From NCBI RefSeq assembly GCF_020524325.1, contig NZ_JAIVKY010000005.1:372001-436000 (forward strand): a stretch of DNA of 64,000 nt, in the 5' to 3' direction. Shown here piece by piece: positions 27,460 through 36,668 of this stretch (position 1 is its first letter; each line of letters starts with the position of its first letter). Source of the DNA: Sutcliffiella horikoshii (GTDB lineage Bacteria; Bacillota; Bacilli; Bacillales; Bacillaceae_I). The notes under the pieces were generated by a model. The model was not told where the DNA came from and made no database searches. It saw only the letters and a list, made by a program, of their open reading frames with translations. Both the position numbers and the translations under genes were made by a program.

Positions 27460-28340
27460 TGAATGATCAGGCAAGAGCATTAAGAGAACAAGTGAAAAGA
27501 TCAAAGGAAAACCCCCATGTAGAACCCACTATAAGACAAGAAGCAAGGGCCATTGCGGTGATGAGTGGTAAAGGAGGGGTTGGCAAGTCGAATTTTTCGT
27601 TGAACTTCTCCTTATCCATGCAAAAAAAAGGCTATAATGTTTTACTTTTTGATATGGATATAGGGATGGCCAATATTGATATTCTTCTGGGAGTGACCCA
27701 AAGATACAGTATTCTGCACCTTTTTGAAAGGAACCTTTCTTTAGAAGAGATTGTTCAAAAAGGTCCAGAAGGATTATCTTACATTGCCGGTGGTTCTGGC
27801 TTAAAAGATATTTTTCATTTTGATGAACAAAAAAGGATTCATTTTCTCTCTCAGCTTCAACGATTGTCCATTCAATATGATTACATTATTTTTGATATGG
27901 GAGCAGGCGTTACAAACGAAAGCCTACAATTAATTTTATCCTGTAACGAAATAATTTTGATTTCAACATGCGAACCGACCGCCATGACAGATGCATACTC
28001 TGCATTGAAATTTATCCATAACCACGATCAGAATATACCTTTTCAATTGGTTGTCAATCGTGCAGTAAGCGCAAAACATGCCTTAAATACGGCAGTAAGG
28101 CTTCAATCTGTTTCCAAAAAATTCTTAAACAGAAGCCTTTCCCACTTGGGGTCGTTACCTGACGATAAGAATGTGACGTTAGCCGTAATGGAACAAACTC
28201 CATTTGTATTAAGATTTCCCAACAGTCATGCAAGTCGTGCTGTCCAAGATATTACATCTAACTATTTAATTGGACTTGACACTTCTGCCACCAAGAAAAC
28301 CAACTCATTTATACATAAGCTTCGACGACTGTTCGGTTAG
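27459..28340 (+). CDS. flhG: MinD-like ATPase FlhG (YlxH)
   Basis: FlhG is a ParA/MinD family ATPase that stimulates FlhF and controls flagellar pattern. The N-terminal helix MNDQARALREQVKRSKEN carries the FlhF-activating Q/R-type motif. The deviant Walker A is SGKGGVGKSNFSLNF, followed by LFDMDIGMANIDILLG and YIIFDMGAGV. The C-terminal amphipathic segment (FIHKLRRLFG) is the likely membrane anchor. ATG 27459 overlaps the flhF TAA by one base and gives 293 residues (B. subtilis 298). An upstream in-frame extension would lie within flhF and is rejected. Confidence 0.96.
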   Translation: MNDQARALREQVKRSKENPHVEPTIRQEARAIAVMSGKGGVGKSNFSLNFSLSMQKKGYNVLLFDMDIGMANIDILLGVTQRYSILHLFERNLSLEEIVQKGPEGLSYIAGGSGLKDIFHFDEQKRIHFLSQLQRLSIQYDYIIFDMGAGVTNESLQLILSCNEIILISTCEPTAMTDAYSALKFIHNHDQNIPFQLVVNRAVSAKHALNTAVRLQSVSKKFLNRSLSHLGSLPDDKNVTLAVMEQTPFVLRFPNSHASRAVQDITSNYLIGLDTSATKKTNSFIHKLRRLFG

Positions 28341-28366
28341 CTTTATGGGAGAGGAAGGCATGTATC

Positions 28367-29449
28367 ATGAACAAAGTGAAAGTACTTATTACGGATGACT
28401 CCATTTTTATGCGAAAACTGTTATCGGATCTATTGGAAAAACATCCAGGAATAGAAGTAATTGCTACTGCTAAAAACGGAAAAGAAGCTATAGAGAAAAT
28501 AAAAGAGTTCTCCCCAGATGTTGTGACGTTGGATGTAGAGATGCCACTGATGAATGGGTTACAGGCACTCGAAGTCATTATGAAGGAACACCCGGTTCCG
28601 ACTATCATGTTATCAAGTACGACAACAGAAGGGTCCTTAAATACTATCATTGCAATGGAACAAGGTGCAGTAGATTTTGTAGCCAAACCATCCGGTGCCA
28701 TTTCACTGGATATCCATAAAGTGAAAGAGGAGCTCATCAACAAAATCCTGCTTGCATCCAAGTCCAACCTCTCTCTTTTCAAGCAACCTATTAAAAAAGA
28801 TAAGGAAATAGTTTCCTCTCAGAGTTTTTATAGTAAAATAGACCTATTGGAAAAGCCTAGTAATCATGTGAATACCTTGGTTTGTATCGGAACATCCACT
28901 GGAGGACCGCGTGCGTTGCAAACACTCCTTTCCGTGCTTCCTAAATCTTTTCCTGCACCGCTTTTTATTGTTCAGCATATGCCTAAGCATTTTACCAAAT
29001 CACTTGCAGATAGACTTAACTCCATTTGCGATATAACAGTAGTAGAGGCTGTACATAATCAAAAAGTGGAAAAAGGGATCGCATATATCGCACCCGGAGA
29101 TTTTCATATGGAAGTGATTAAACGTGCAGGAAGTCTCTTTATTCACCTTCATGAAGCTCCTCCTATAAAAGGCCATCGTCCTTCTGTAGACACATTGTTC
29201 CGTTCTATTGGGAATCTTGCAACCTATCAAAAAGTTGCTGTGATCTTAACAGGGATGGGGAATGATGGAACAGACGGATTAAGGTATTTAAAGGAGAACG
29301 AGAAAGAAAAGACCTTGGCACTTGCTGAGTCAGAAGAGTCATGTATTGTATATGGAATGCCAAGGGCCGCCATACACTCAGGTATGGTGGATGAAGTACA
29401 TCATTTAAAACATATGTCAAAGAGAATTAACCAATACATTTTGTCTTAG
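28367..29449 (+). CDS. cheB: Chemotaxis protein-glutamate methylesterase CheB
   Basis: CheB removes methyl groups from chemoreceptor glutamates and deamidates glutamines. The N-terminal receiver domain (about residues 1-120) has VLITDDSIFMRKL and the phospho-Asp in DVVTLDVEMPLMNG. The C-terminal esterase domain starts near residue 160. Its catalytic Ser is in CIGTSTGGPRALQ, the His in IVQHMPKHF and the Asp in TGMGNDGTDGL. Length is 360 residues. The SD GAGAGGAAGG lies about 10 bases before ATG 28367. Confidence 0.97.
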   Translation: MNKVKVLITDDSIFMRKLLSDLLEKHPGIEVIATAKNGKEAIEKIKEFSPDVVTLDVEMPLMNGLQALEVIMKEHPVPTIMLSSTTTEGSLNTIIAMEQGAVDFVAKPSGAISLDIHKVKEELINKILLASKSNLSLFKQPIKKDKEIVSSQSFYSKIDLLEKPSNHVNTLVCIGTSTGGPRALQTLLSVLPKSFPAPLFIVQHMPKHFTKSLADRLNSICDITVVEAVHNQKVEKGIAYIAPGDFHMEVIKRAGSLFIHLHEAPPIKGHRPSVDTLFRSIGNLATYQKVAVILTGMGNDGTDGLRYLKENEKEKTLALAESEESCIVYGMPRAAIHSGMVDEVHHLKHMSKRINQYILS

Positions 29450-29460
29450 GGGTGCAATGA

Positions 29461-31494
29461 ATGGACTTAAATCAATATTTAGATATTTTTCTTGAAGAGA
29501 GTAAAGAACATTTGCAAACTATCAATAATCAGCTATTAGAGTTGGAGAAACACCCTGCAAACATCGAGATTGTTAACGAGATCTTCAGATCTGCGCACAC
29601 CCTCAAAGGTATGTCTGCCACGATGGGTTATGAAGATCTGGCCAGCCTTACTCATCAGATGGAAAACGTTCTTGATCTTATTCGCAACGAAAAATTAACT
29701 GTTACCACCAACCTGTTAGATATTGTATTTCGTTCTGTTGAATACCTAGAGGAAATGGTGCTTTCTATCTCAGAAGGTGGAGACGGAAAGAAAGATGTTA
29801 AAGAAGTGGTGTCCCTTTTAATTAAAATTGAAAAGGGGGAGCAATATTCCTTACCCACAATCTCTGAGGAACAAAAATCTTCCGAGCAAACATATGATTC
29901 CTATGAGATTACGATATTGCAACAATCAGAGGAACAGGGATACACTCCATATGAAGTTACAATTAGCCTCAGACAAGACTGTTTATTAAAAGCTGCCAGA
30001 GTGTTTATGGTATTTGAAGTGGTAGAAGGAATGGGAGAAGTAATCAAATCCAATCCATCCGTCGATCTATTAGAAGAAGAGAAGTTTGAAAATAGTTTCC
30101 AAATTACCATGGTATCTAAAGAAGAAGTAAGTAATATTAAAGAAAAAATAATGAAGGTATCTGAACTCGAAAAGGTAAGTGTTAACAAGCTTGATACACA
30201 CCTTCTTGCAGCCTTAGAAGGTGAAAGTGCTGAAGAAGTTGCAGTAGAAGAAATAAAATCTGCACAAGTAGAAGTGGCTCCCACAACGGCAGTATTGGAA
30301 AAAAAGGAAGAGAAGACAACTCCAGTCAAAGGAACACCGGGATCCAATAAAACAATCAGGGTTAGCATTGACCGATTAGACGGATTGATGAACCTGTTTG
30401 AAGAGCTTGTTATAGACAGAGGAAGGTTAGAACAAATCTCTAAGGATTTGAATGAACCTGAATTAGTTGAAACGGTGGAAAGAATGTCCCGGATCTCTAA
30501 TGATTTACAAAATATTATATTAAACATGCGTATGGTCCCAATTGAAACAGTCTTTAACCGCTTCCCTAGAATGGTAAGACAATTGGCCAGAGATCTAGGG
30601 AAAAAGGTGGATATTGATATTATCGGGGCGGAAACAGAACTTGACAGAACCGTGATGGATGAAATAGGAGACCCTCTTGTTCATTTATTGCGAAACGCCA
30701 TTGACCATGGAATTGAAACACCTGAGGTCAGGACCCGAAATGGAAAGACAGAAGAAGGAAAAATAACACTAAAAGCTTATCATAGCGGAAATCATGTGTT
30801 TATTGAAATCATGGATAATGGCGCTGGTATTTCCAAAGAAAAGGTTCTTAACAAAGCCATCAGTAAAGGAGTCATTTCTCAACAAGAAGGGGAAAGATTG
30901 AGTGAACAAGAAGTATATCAACTTATCCTTTCTTCTGGATTTTCTACTGCAGAAGTGATTTCCGATATATCCGGCCGCGGCGTAGGACTAGATGTTGTGA
31001 AAAACACAATTGAGTCATTAGGCGGAAAAATCACCATTGATTCTCTTGAAGGATCAGGGACAACTTTTTCCATCCAACTACCGTTAACCCTATCTATTAT
31101 CTCCGTTTTATTAACGGAAATAGAGAACGAAAAATATGCGATTCCACTATCTTCTATTATAGAGACTGCCATTATTAAAAAAGAAGAAATCTTAACTGCA
31201 CATAACCAGGAAGTCATTGATTTCAGGGGGAAAATCGTACCGGTAGTTTACTTGAAAAAAGTTTTCGATGTGCAAAAGCAGCAGGTAGAACCGCCAGACT
31301 TCTATTCACTTGTCTTGGTGAAAAAAGGTGAAAAAATTGCCGCATTAGTAGTAGATTCCTTCATAGGACAACAAGAAGTAGTACTGAAGGGACTAGGACA
31401 ATACCTGAACTCTACCTTTGCCATCAGCGGAGCAACCATCCTCGGAGACGGACAAGTAGCCCTAATCATAGACTGTAACGCCTTGATCAAATAA
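29461..31494 (+). CDS. cheA: Chemotaxis histidine kinase CheA
   Basis: CheA autophosphorylates under receptor control and passes phosphate to CheY and CheB. Domains in order are: P1 HPt with phospho-His46 in FRSAHTLKGMSATMG; P2 (about residues 155-270); P3 dimerisation (IRVSIDRLDGLMNLFEELVI); P4 kinase with the N-box LLRNAIDHGIE and G-boxes GAGISKEK and GRGVGLDVV; and the P5 CheW-like domain to residue 677. SD GGGGTG precedes ATG 29461. The last ~120 bp are poorer in T and richer in C than the rest of the gene, next to a palindromic repeat. Confidence 0.98.
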   Translation: MDLNQYLDIFLEESKEHLQTINNQLLELEKHPANIEIVNEIFRSAHTLKGMSATMGYEDLASLTHQMENVLDLIRNEKLTVTTNLLDIVFRSVEYLEEMVLSISEGGDGKKDVKEVVSLLIKIEKGEQYSLPTISEEQKSSEQTYDSYEITILQQSEEQGYTPYEVTISLRQDCLLKAARVFMVFEVVEGMGEVIKSNPSVDLLEEEKFENSFQITMVSKEEVSNIKEKIMKVSELEKVSVNKLDTHLLAALEGESAEEVAVEEIKSAQVEVAPTTAVLEKKEEKTTPVKGTPGSNKTIRVSIDRLDGLMNLFEELVIDRGRLEQISKDLNEPELVETVERMSRISNDLQNIILNMRMVPIETVFNRFPRMVRQLARDLGKKVDIDIIGAETELDRTVMDEIGDPLVHLLRNAIDHGIETPEVRTRNGKTEEGKITLKAYHSGNHVFIEIMDNGAGISKEKVLNKAISKGVISQQEGERLSEQEVYQLILSSGFSTAEVISDISGRGVGLDVVKNTIESLGGKITIDSLEGSGTTFSIQLPLTLSIISVLLTEIENEKYAIPLSSIIETAIIKKEEILTAHNQEVIDFRGKIVPVVYLKKVFDVQKQQVEPPDFYSLVLVKKGEKIAALVVDSFIGQQEVVLKGLGQYLNSTFAISGATILGDGQVALIIDCNALIK

Positions 31495-31502
31495 AGACCT
31501 TA

Positions 31503-31578
31503 GCTGTTGATTGGAGCAAAAGGCGAAGACTCCAGCAGCGCCTCTAGGAAAGCGAAGCCATTTGCGGAGATCAACAGC
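31503..31578. repeat. Palindromic repeat, short copy C (cheA|cheW gap)
   Basis: This 76-bp element has perfect 9-bp ends GCTGTTGAT (31503-31511) and ATCAACAGC (31570-31578). It keeps the outer arms (TGGAGCAAAAGGCGAAGACT, CTAGGAAAGCGAAGCC) but lacks the central GAGACCCCGC...GAGGAGGCTC arm. It looks like an internal deletion derivative of the family, and it lies inside the fla/che operon. Confidence 0.78.
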
Positions 31579-31625
31579 GGTGTCAAACGAAACCACTTAT
31601 TAAATAAGAACAGGAGGTAACAATT

Positions 31626-32075
31626 ATGGAGGCAACAGAAAAGAAATTAAAGCTAATAGTATTCGAACTTCAAAAAGAAGAATACGCCATACCAGTCCAA
31701 CAAGTACGTTCCATAGAAAAACTACTGCCGATCACACGTGTTCCCAACGTCCCTCCCCATATAAAAGGAGTCATCAACCTAAGGGGAGTCATCACTCCAA
31801 TAGTAGACTTGCGAGCAAGGTTCGGCCTCGAGGTAAAACTAGAATCAGACTCTTCACGTATCATCATCACCGTATTAGATGAACATGAAGTAGGATTTAT
31901 TGTAGATGCAGCCAATGACGTAATCGATATCACAGAGGGGCAAATAGAACCTGCTCCGGAAGTAGTAGGCTCTGTAGAGAATAAATACGTTCAAGGTGTA
32001 GTGAAAATCGACAAAAGGCTTTTCGTATGTCTAGATCTAAACGAAATCCTACAGCTAGATCAATCCAAGGATTGA
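31626..32075 (+). CDS. cheW: Chemotaxis coupling protein CheW
   Basis: CheW couples receptors to CheA. It has 149 residues (B. subtilis 156) and the double SH3-like CheW fold, with the motifs EYAIPVQQVRSIEKLLPITR, VPPHIKGVINLRGVITPIVD and VQGVVKIDKRLFVCLDLN. SD CAGGAGGTAA precedes ATG 31626. The first ~230 bp use C-ending codons (AAC, TAC, TTC, GTC, ATC) far more than neighbouring genes do. The gap to cheA (131 bp) holds a palindromic repeat. Confidence 0.97.
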   Translation: MEATEKKLKLIVFELQKEEYAIPVQQVRSIEKLLPITRVPNVPPHIKGVINLRGVITPIVDLRARFGLEVKLESDSSRIIITVLDEHEVGFIVDAANDVIDITEGQIEPAPEVVGSVENKYVQGVVKIDKRLFVCLDLNEILQLDQSKD

Positions 32076-32085
32076 GGCCGTAAAG

Positions 32086-32712
32086 ATGAATAATAAAGAT
32101 AAATTAAATGAATTAGATCTATTAAAAGAACTGGGAAACATAGGGGCTGGCAATGCAGCAACGGCATTATCCCAGCTCCTTAATAAAGAGATACACATGA
32201 ATGTCCCGTTAGCTAAAATTGTTTCTTTTAATGAGATGATGGAATTGATGGGAGGTTCAGACAGACCAGTCGCAGCTGTCTTTCTTAGAATGGAAGGTGA
32301 ATTATCGGGAAGCTTATTCTTTGTTCTGTCCATGGAAGATGCCACCAAGTTGATTAACCAACTCATACCTGAAAAGAAAATAAGTGTAGAGGAACTTGCC
32401 TCACATGAACTTGGACTTTCCGCTTTACAAGAGTTAGGAAATATAATTTCTGCACATTATTTAACAGCGCTATCTGAGTGTATAGGGCTTGCGGTCACAC
32501 CTTCTGTACCGCAAGTAACCATTGATATGGTCGGTGCAATAGTCGTCACTGGACTTTTGGAAATTTCCCAAGTCAGTGATCACTCCATTTTCATCGACAC
32601 AGAATTGACAGATACAACAGATAACCAGATAGAGAAGACGAAAGGCCATTTTTTCCTGATCCCTTATCCGGATTCATTTGAAAAAATATTGGCAGCTTTG
32701 GGTGAAAAATAA
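32086..32712 (+). CDS. cheC: CheY-P phosphatase CheC
   Basis: CheC dephosphorylates CheY-P and binds CheD in the Bacillus adaptation system. Both active-site helices are present with Glu and Asn: LLKELGNIGAGNAATALSQL (about residues 9-28) and LQELGNIISAHYLTALSE (near 117-134). Length is 208 residues (B. subtilis 209). Its stop overlaps the cheD start by one base, which fits the CheC-CheD partnership. Confidence 0.97.
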   Translation: MNNKDKLNELDLLKELGNIGAGNAATALSQLLNKEIHMNVPLAKIVSFNEMMELMGGSDRPVAAVFLRMEGELSGSLFFVLSMEDATKLINQLIPEKKISVEELASHELGLSALQELGNIISAHYLTALSECIGLAVTPSVPQVTIDMVGAIVVTGLLEISQVSDHSIFIDTELTDTTDNQIEKTKGHFFLIPYPDSFEKILAALGEK

Positions 32713-33212
32713 TGACTAGTGTAGAATCAGTCGTTAAAGTTGGTATTGCAGAAATGGGTATAGTGAAGTCTCCTCAACTGATTCGAACTGCCGGACTTGG
32801 TTCATGTGTAGGAGTTGTAATTTATGACACTTCTACCAAAATTGCTGGAATGGTCCATATCATGCTTCCAGATTCAAACCTGACGAGACAGGCTCCTATT
32901 AATGCAGATAAATATGCAGATACAGGAATTCTACATCTAGTTGACAATCTTCTTCTTAAAGGAATGAAATCATATAGCATGAAAGCCAAAATTGCCGGCG
33001 GAGCACAGATGTTCCAGTTCAGCAGTGCTAGCACGGACATGATGAGGATCGGACCAAGAAATGTAGAAGCGGTAAAGGAGAAGCTTGCCGCCTTACATAT
33101 TCCATTAATCAGTGAGGACTGTGGAGGAAACAATGGAAGAACGATTGAATTTAATCCTGAAAACGGGAAGTTAATGATAAAAACCGTTAATAAAGGAGTA
33201 TGTTACATTTAA
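32712..33212 (+). CDS. cheD: Chemoreceptor glutamine deamidase CheD
   Basis: CheD deamidates receptor glutamines and is sequestered by CheC. The catalytic Cys lies in TAGLGSCVGVVIYD (about residue 36), His in AGMVHIMLPDS and Thr/Gly in AKIAGGAQMF. Length is 166 residues. ATG 32712 overlaps the cheC stop (TAATG). The 37-bp gap to sigD contains the sigD SD AAGGAGG. Confidence 0.97.
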   Translation: MTSVESVVKVGIAEMGIVKSPQLIRTAGLGSCVGVVIYDTSTKIAGMVHIMLPDSNLTRQAPINADKYADTGILHLVDNLLLKGMKSYSMKAKIAGGAQMFQFSSASTDMMRIGPRNVEAVKEKLAALHIPLISEDCGGNNGRTIEFNPENGKLMIKTVNKGVCYI

Positions 33213-33249
33213 CTGCTTTCGGTCTTAGGAGTATATAAGGAGGAAAGCC

Positions 33250-34014
33250 ATGACTACTTCAACTTCAAATAAAGATTCCGCCTATTGGGATCTCTGGAAA
33301 ACAAAAAAAGATCCGGACGCCGGAGACTTTTTAGTGAAAAAATATATGCCTCTTGTACATTACCATGTTCAGCGAATATCAACTGGCCTCCCTAAAAGTG
33401 TGAAAAGGGAAGAATTGAAAAGCCTGGCATTTGTGGGCCTGTTTGATGCAATTGAAAAATTTGACCCGTCACGGGACTTGAAGTTTGATACATATGCTTC
33501 TTTCAGAATTAGAGGGTCTATTATAGATGGATTGCGAAAAGAGGATTGGCTCCCAAGAAGTGTAAGAGAAAAGGCAAAGAGAATTGAATCCACTTTAGAA
33601 AAACTGGAACAGAAACTGATGAGGAATGCCACTTTGGAAGAAGTTGCCGCACAACTTGAAATGCCGGAGGAAGAAGTTTCCGCCGTCATGCATGAAGTCT
33701 TTTATTCAAACATACTGTCCATGGATGAGATGCCAAAAGAAAATGAAGAACAATCGCATGGTGCATATGTTCTTAAAGACGAAAAGATTATTTCTCCAGA
33801 AGAAGAATTAATAAAATCAGAACTCATCCAACTTCTAGGGGAACAGATTGAGAATCTGACTGAAAACGAGCAAATCGTTATCAGCTTGTTTTATAAAGAA
33901 GAGCTTACTTTGACAGAGATTGGACAAGTATTGGGGCTTACAACATCCCGCATTTCCCAAATACATTCCAAAGCTATTTTCAAACTAAGGAAACAATTAA
34001 ATCCAATACTGTAA
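33250..34014 (+). CDS. sigD: Flagellar sigma factor sigma-D (FliA family)
   Basis: SigD directs late flagellar, chemotaxis and autolysin gene transcription. Regions are visible in order: region 2 with KYMPLVHYHVQRIS and FDTYASFRIRGSIIDGLR, region 3 with PRSVREKAKRIE, and region 4 with LTENEQIVISLFYKEELTLT plus the HTH EIGQVLGLTTSRISQIHSKA. Length is 254 residues, identical to B. subtilis. It sits near the operon's 3' end, where in B. subtilis its distance from the promoter makes sigD expression heterogeneous between cells. Confidence 0.98.
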   Translation: MTTSTSNKDSAYWDLWKTKKDPDAGDFLVKKYMPLVHYHVQRISTGLPKSVKREELKSLAFVGLFDAIEKFDPSRDLKFDTYASFRIRGSIIDGLRKEDWLPRSVREKAKRIESTLEKLEQKLMRNATLEEVAAQLEMPEEEVSAVMHEVFYSNILSMDEMPKENEEQSHGAYVLKDEKIISPEEELIKSELIQLLGEQIENLTENEQIVISLFYKEELTLTEIGQVLGLTTSRISQIHSKAIFKLRKQLNPIL

Positions 34015-34029
34015 CATGCGTGTTTGACC

Positions 34030-34057
34030 GCCTGCTTTCCAGATCTGGACAGCAGGC
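34030..34057 (+). promoter_or_regulatory. Hairpin between sigD and swrB
   Basis: GCCTGCT (34030-34036) pairs with AGCAGGC (34051-34057). The enclosed TCCAGATCTGGA is a perfect palindrome extending the stem after one mismatch. No U-tract follows, so processing, 3'-end protection of sigD mRNA or partial attenuation is more likely than strong termination. Confidence 0.45.
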
Positions 34058-34081
34058 AAATGATAAAAGGGTTGTGAAGAC

Positions 34082-34558
34082 ATGTTAATAATTTTTACTG
34101 TTGTAAATTTCGCACTCATTCTACTTGCGATTTTTTTTATTGTTTTACTTTACATCAAACTTTCCAAAGTTCAACAACTGGAACAAGAATATCGTACCCT
34201 CATCCAAGATGCAGAGGATACCATCACAAGTTATGTATTGGAGCTTAAAGAAGAAAACAACACCTTTTTGCAAAAATTGTCTAATCCAAATCCTAGTACC
34301 TCTCAAATAGATAAACATGAAAGCATTGACACTAGGGAAGATGACCTTACCGAGGCAGATTTGAAGGACCTATTAACGCAAGAAAACGTCAGAGATGATG
34401 ACACGGAAACCTTGAGGGAAGAGAAACCATTCGAGGAATGGAACTTTAAAGATCAGGTGAAATATCTAAGTGGAAGTGGACTTTCTTCCTCTCAAATTGC
34501 CAAAAAACTTAACAGAGGGAAAACGGAAGTAGAATTACTGTTGAAATTTCGACAATGA
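34082..34558 (+). CDS. swrB: Swarming motility protein SwrB (YlxL)
   Basis: SwrB is a bitopic membrane protein that activates flagellar export-gate assembly and swarming in B. subtilis. The N-terminal membrane segment (about residues 2-24, FTVVNFALILLAIFFIVLLY) is followed by a polar, acidic, poorly conserved region. The C-terminus resembles a helix-turn-helix (YLSGSGLSSSQIAKKLNRGK). Length is 158 residues (B. subtilis 167). It is the last gene of the fla/che operon. No clear terminator follows it. Confidence 0.9.
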   Translation: MLIIFTVVNFALILLAIFFIVLLYIKLSKVQQLEQEYRTLIQDAEDTITSYVLELKEENNTFLQKLSNPNPSTSQIDKHESIDTREDDLTEADLKDLLTQENVRDDDTETLREEKPFEEWNFKDQVKYLSGSGLSSSQIAKKLNRGKTEVELLLKFRQ

Positions 34559-34572
34559 AACCTATTTAAAAC

Positions 34573-34601
34573 TTGATTGTCAAAAGTGATTATGATATAT
34601 T
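34573..34601 (+). promoter_or_regulatory. Sigma-A promoter for rpsB-tsf
   Basis: TTGATT (34573-34578), a 17-base spacer and TATATT (34596-34601) preceded by TGA form an extended -10 promoter. A leader of about 110 bases runs to rpsB and contains a possible stem, CGTCA (34656-34660) with TGACG (34675-34679), which may be a ribosomal-protein control element. The leader is not a family I can name from sequence alone. Confidence 0.65.
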
Positions 34602-34704
34602 TATTTTCGGTGTTATAAATTCACACGTTTGCCGATCTGAGCATTGGTGCTGATTCGTCAGTTTTGCTTGGAGATGACGTTGACGGAGGAAAAAAAACCA
34701 TTAG

Positions 34705-35424
<720 letters not shown>

Positions 35425-35440
35425 TTTGATTTAAGAAAAG

Positions 35441-35477
35441 GTGATAAGAGGGGAAAGCCTTTTATCACTTTTTTTTG
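35441..35477 (+). terminator. Terminator/attenuator between rpsB and tsf
   Basis: GTGATAA-G-AGG pairs with CCT-T-TTATCAC, followed by eight T residues. It probably lowers tsf transcription relative to rpsB by partial termination. Confidence 0.85.
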
Positions 35478-35533
35478 GAAAATATGACATTCGCAATAAA
35501 AAATATTTACATATCCTAAGGAGGAAATGAACA

Positions 35534-36415
35534 ATGGCTGTTACTGCACAAATGGTAAAAGAATTACGTGAAAAAACTGGCGCTGGTATGATGGATTGCA
35601 AAAAAGCGTTAACTGAAACAAACGGAGACATGGAAAAAGCAATCGATTTCTTGCGTGAAAAAGGGATTGCTAAAGCTGCAAAGAAAACAGATCGTATTGC
35701 TGCTGAAGGTCTAACTGCTATCGTAACAAAAGGAAACGAAGCGGTTATCCTTGAAGTGAACTCTGAGACTGACTTTGTTGCTAAAAACGAAGGCTTCAAA
35801 ACGCTTGTAAATGAATTAGGTGAATTCCTAATCTCCAACAAGCCTGAGTCTGTTGAAGTTGCTCTTGAAGCAAAAATGGACAACGGTGTTGCAGTTTCTG
35901 AGCACATCAACTCTGCAATTGCTAAAATCGGAGAGAAATTGACTCTTCGTCGTTATACAATCGTTACAAAAACTGACGCAGACGCATTCGGTGCATACTT
36001 GCACATGGGCGGACGTATCGGTGTATTAACTCTTCTTGAAGGCACTACTGATGAAGCTGCTGCAAAAGACGTTGCTATGCACATCGCTGCGATCAACCCT
36101 AAATACATCTCTCGTGACGAAGTTTCTCAAGAAGAAGCAGACCGCGAGCGCAAAGTACTAACTGAACAAGCTCTAAACGAAGGTAAGCCAGAAAACATCG
36201 TAGCTAAAATGGTAGAAGGCCGTCTTGGAAAATACTTCGAAGATATCTGCCTACTTGACCAAACTTTCGTTAAGAACCCTGACATGAAAGTACGTCAATT
36301 CGTAGAAAGCAAAGGCGCTACTGTTAAATCCTTCATCCGTTACGAAGTTGGAGAAGGAATCGAAAAACGCCAAGACAACTTTGCTGAAGAAGTAATGAGC
36401 CAAGTTAAAAAATAA
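35534..36415 (+). CDS. tsf: Translation elongation factor Ts
   Basis: EF-Ts exchanges GDP for GTP on EF-Tu. The N-terminal UBA-like domain and signature [19 protein letters not shown] are followed by the TDFV motif in [15 protein letters not shown], which contacts EF-Tu. Length is 293 residues, identical to B. subtilis. SD AAGGAGGAAA precedes ATG 35534. The gene is closed by a strong terminator. Confidence 0.99.
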   Translation: MAVTAQMVKELREKTGAGMMDCKKALTETNGDMEKAIDFLREKGIAKAAKKTDRIAAEGLTAIVTKGNEAVILEVNSETDFVAKNEGFKTLVNELGEFLISNKPESVEVALEAKMDNGVAVSEHINSAIAKIGEKLTLRRYTIVTKTDADAFGAYLHMGGRIGVLTLLEGTTDEAAAKDVAMHIAAINPKYISRDEVSQEEADRERKVLTEQALNEGKPENIVAKMVEGRLGKYFEDICLLDQTFVKNPDMKVRQFVESKGATVKSFIRYEVGEGIEKRQDNFAEEVMSQVKK

Positions 36416-36435
36416 GAGGAACAACATATATAAAA

Positions 36436-36463
36436 GGGGAACACAATTTGTGTTCCTCTTTTT
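36436..36463 (+). terminator. Terminator after tsf
   Basis: GGGGAACAC (36436-36444) pairs with GTGTTCCTC, with a G-U near the base, across an AATTT loop, followed by TTTTT. Confidence 0.9.
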
Positions 36464-36498
36464 GAAAGGATAGGCTTGATATTTCTCAAACCTATTTC

Positions 36499-36627
36499 CC
36501 TGTTGAATGAAGTGCAAGGTTGTAAGACTCCGAAGGGAGGTAGCGGTAGGTTGAGATCCCGCAACGAAGTGAGGAGGCTCAAGCACCGCCCCTCGGAAAG
36601 CGAACACTTGGAACGGAAGGAAACAGG
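36499..36627. repeat. Palindromic repeat, copy D (tsf|pyrH gap)
   Basis: This 129-bp element is bounded by CCTGTT (36499-36504) and AACAGG (36622-36627). The interior shows GTTGTAAGACTCC, GGTAGCGGTAGGTTGAGATC, CCGCAACGAAGTGAGGAGGC and CGGAAAGCGAACACTTGGAA. Orientation is opposite to the 42190 and 54172 copies. It ends about 30 bp before the pyrH SD. Confidence 0.85.
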
Positions 36628-36668
36628 AGTAAACGAAAATCTCAACCCTTTTATTAATGGAGGTTACT

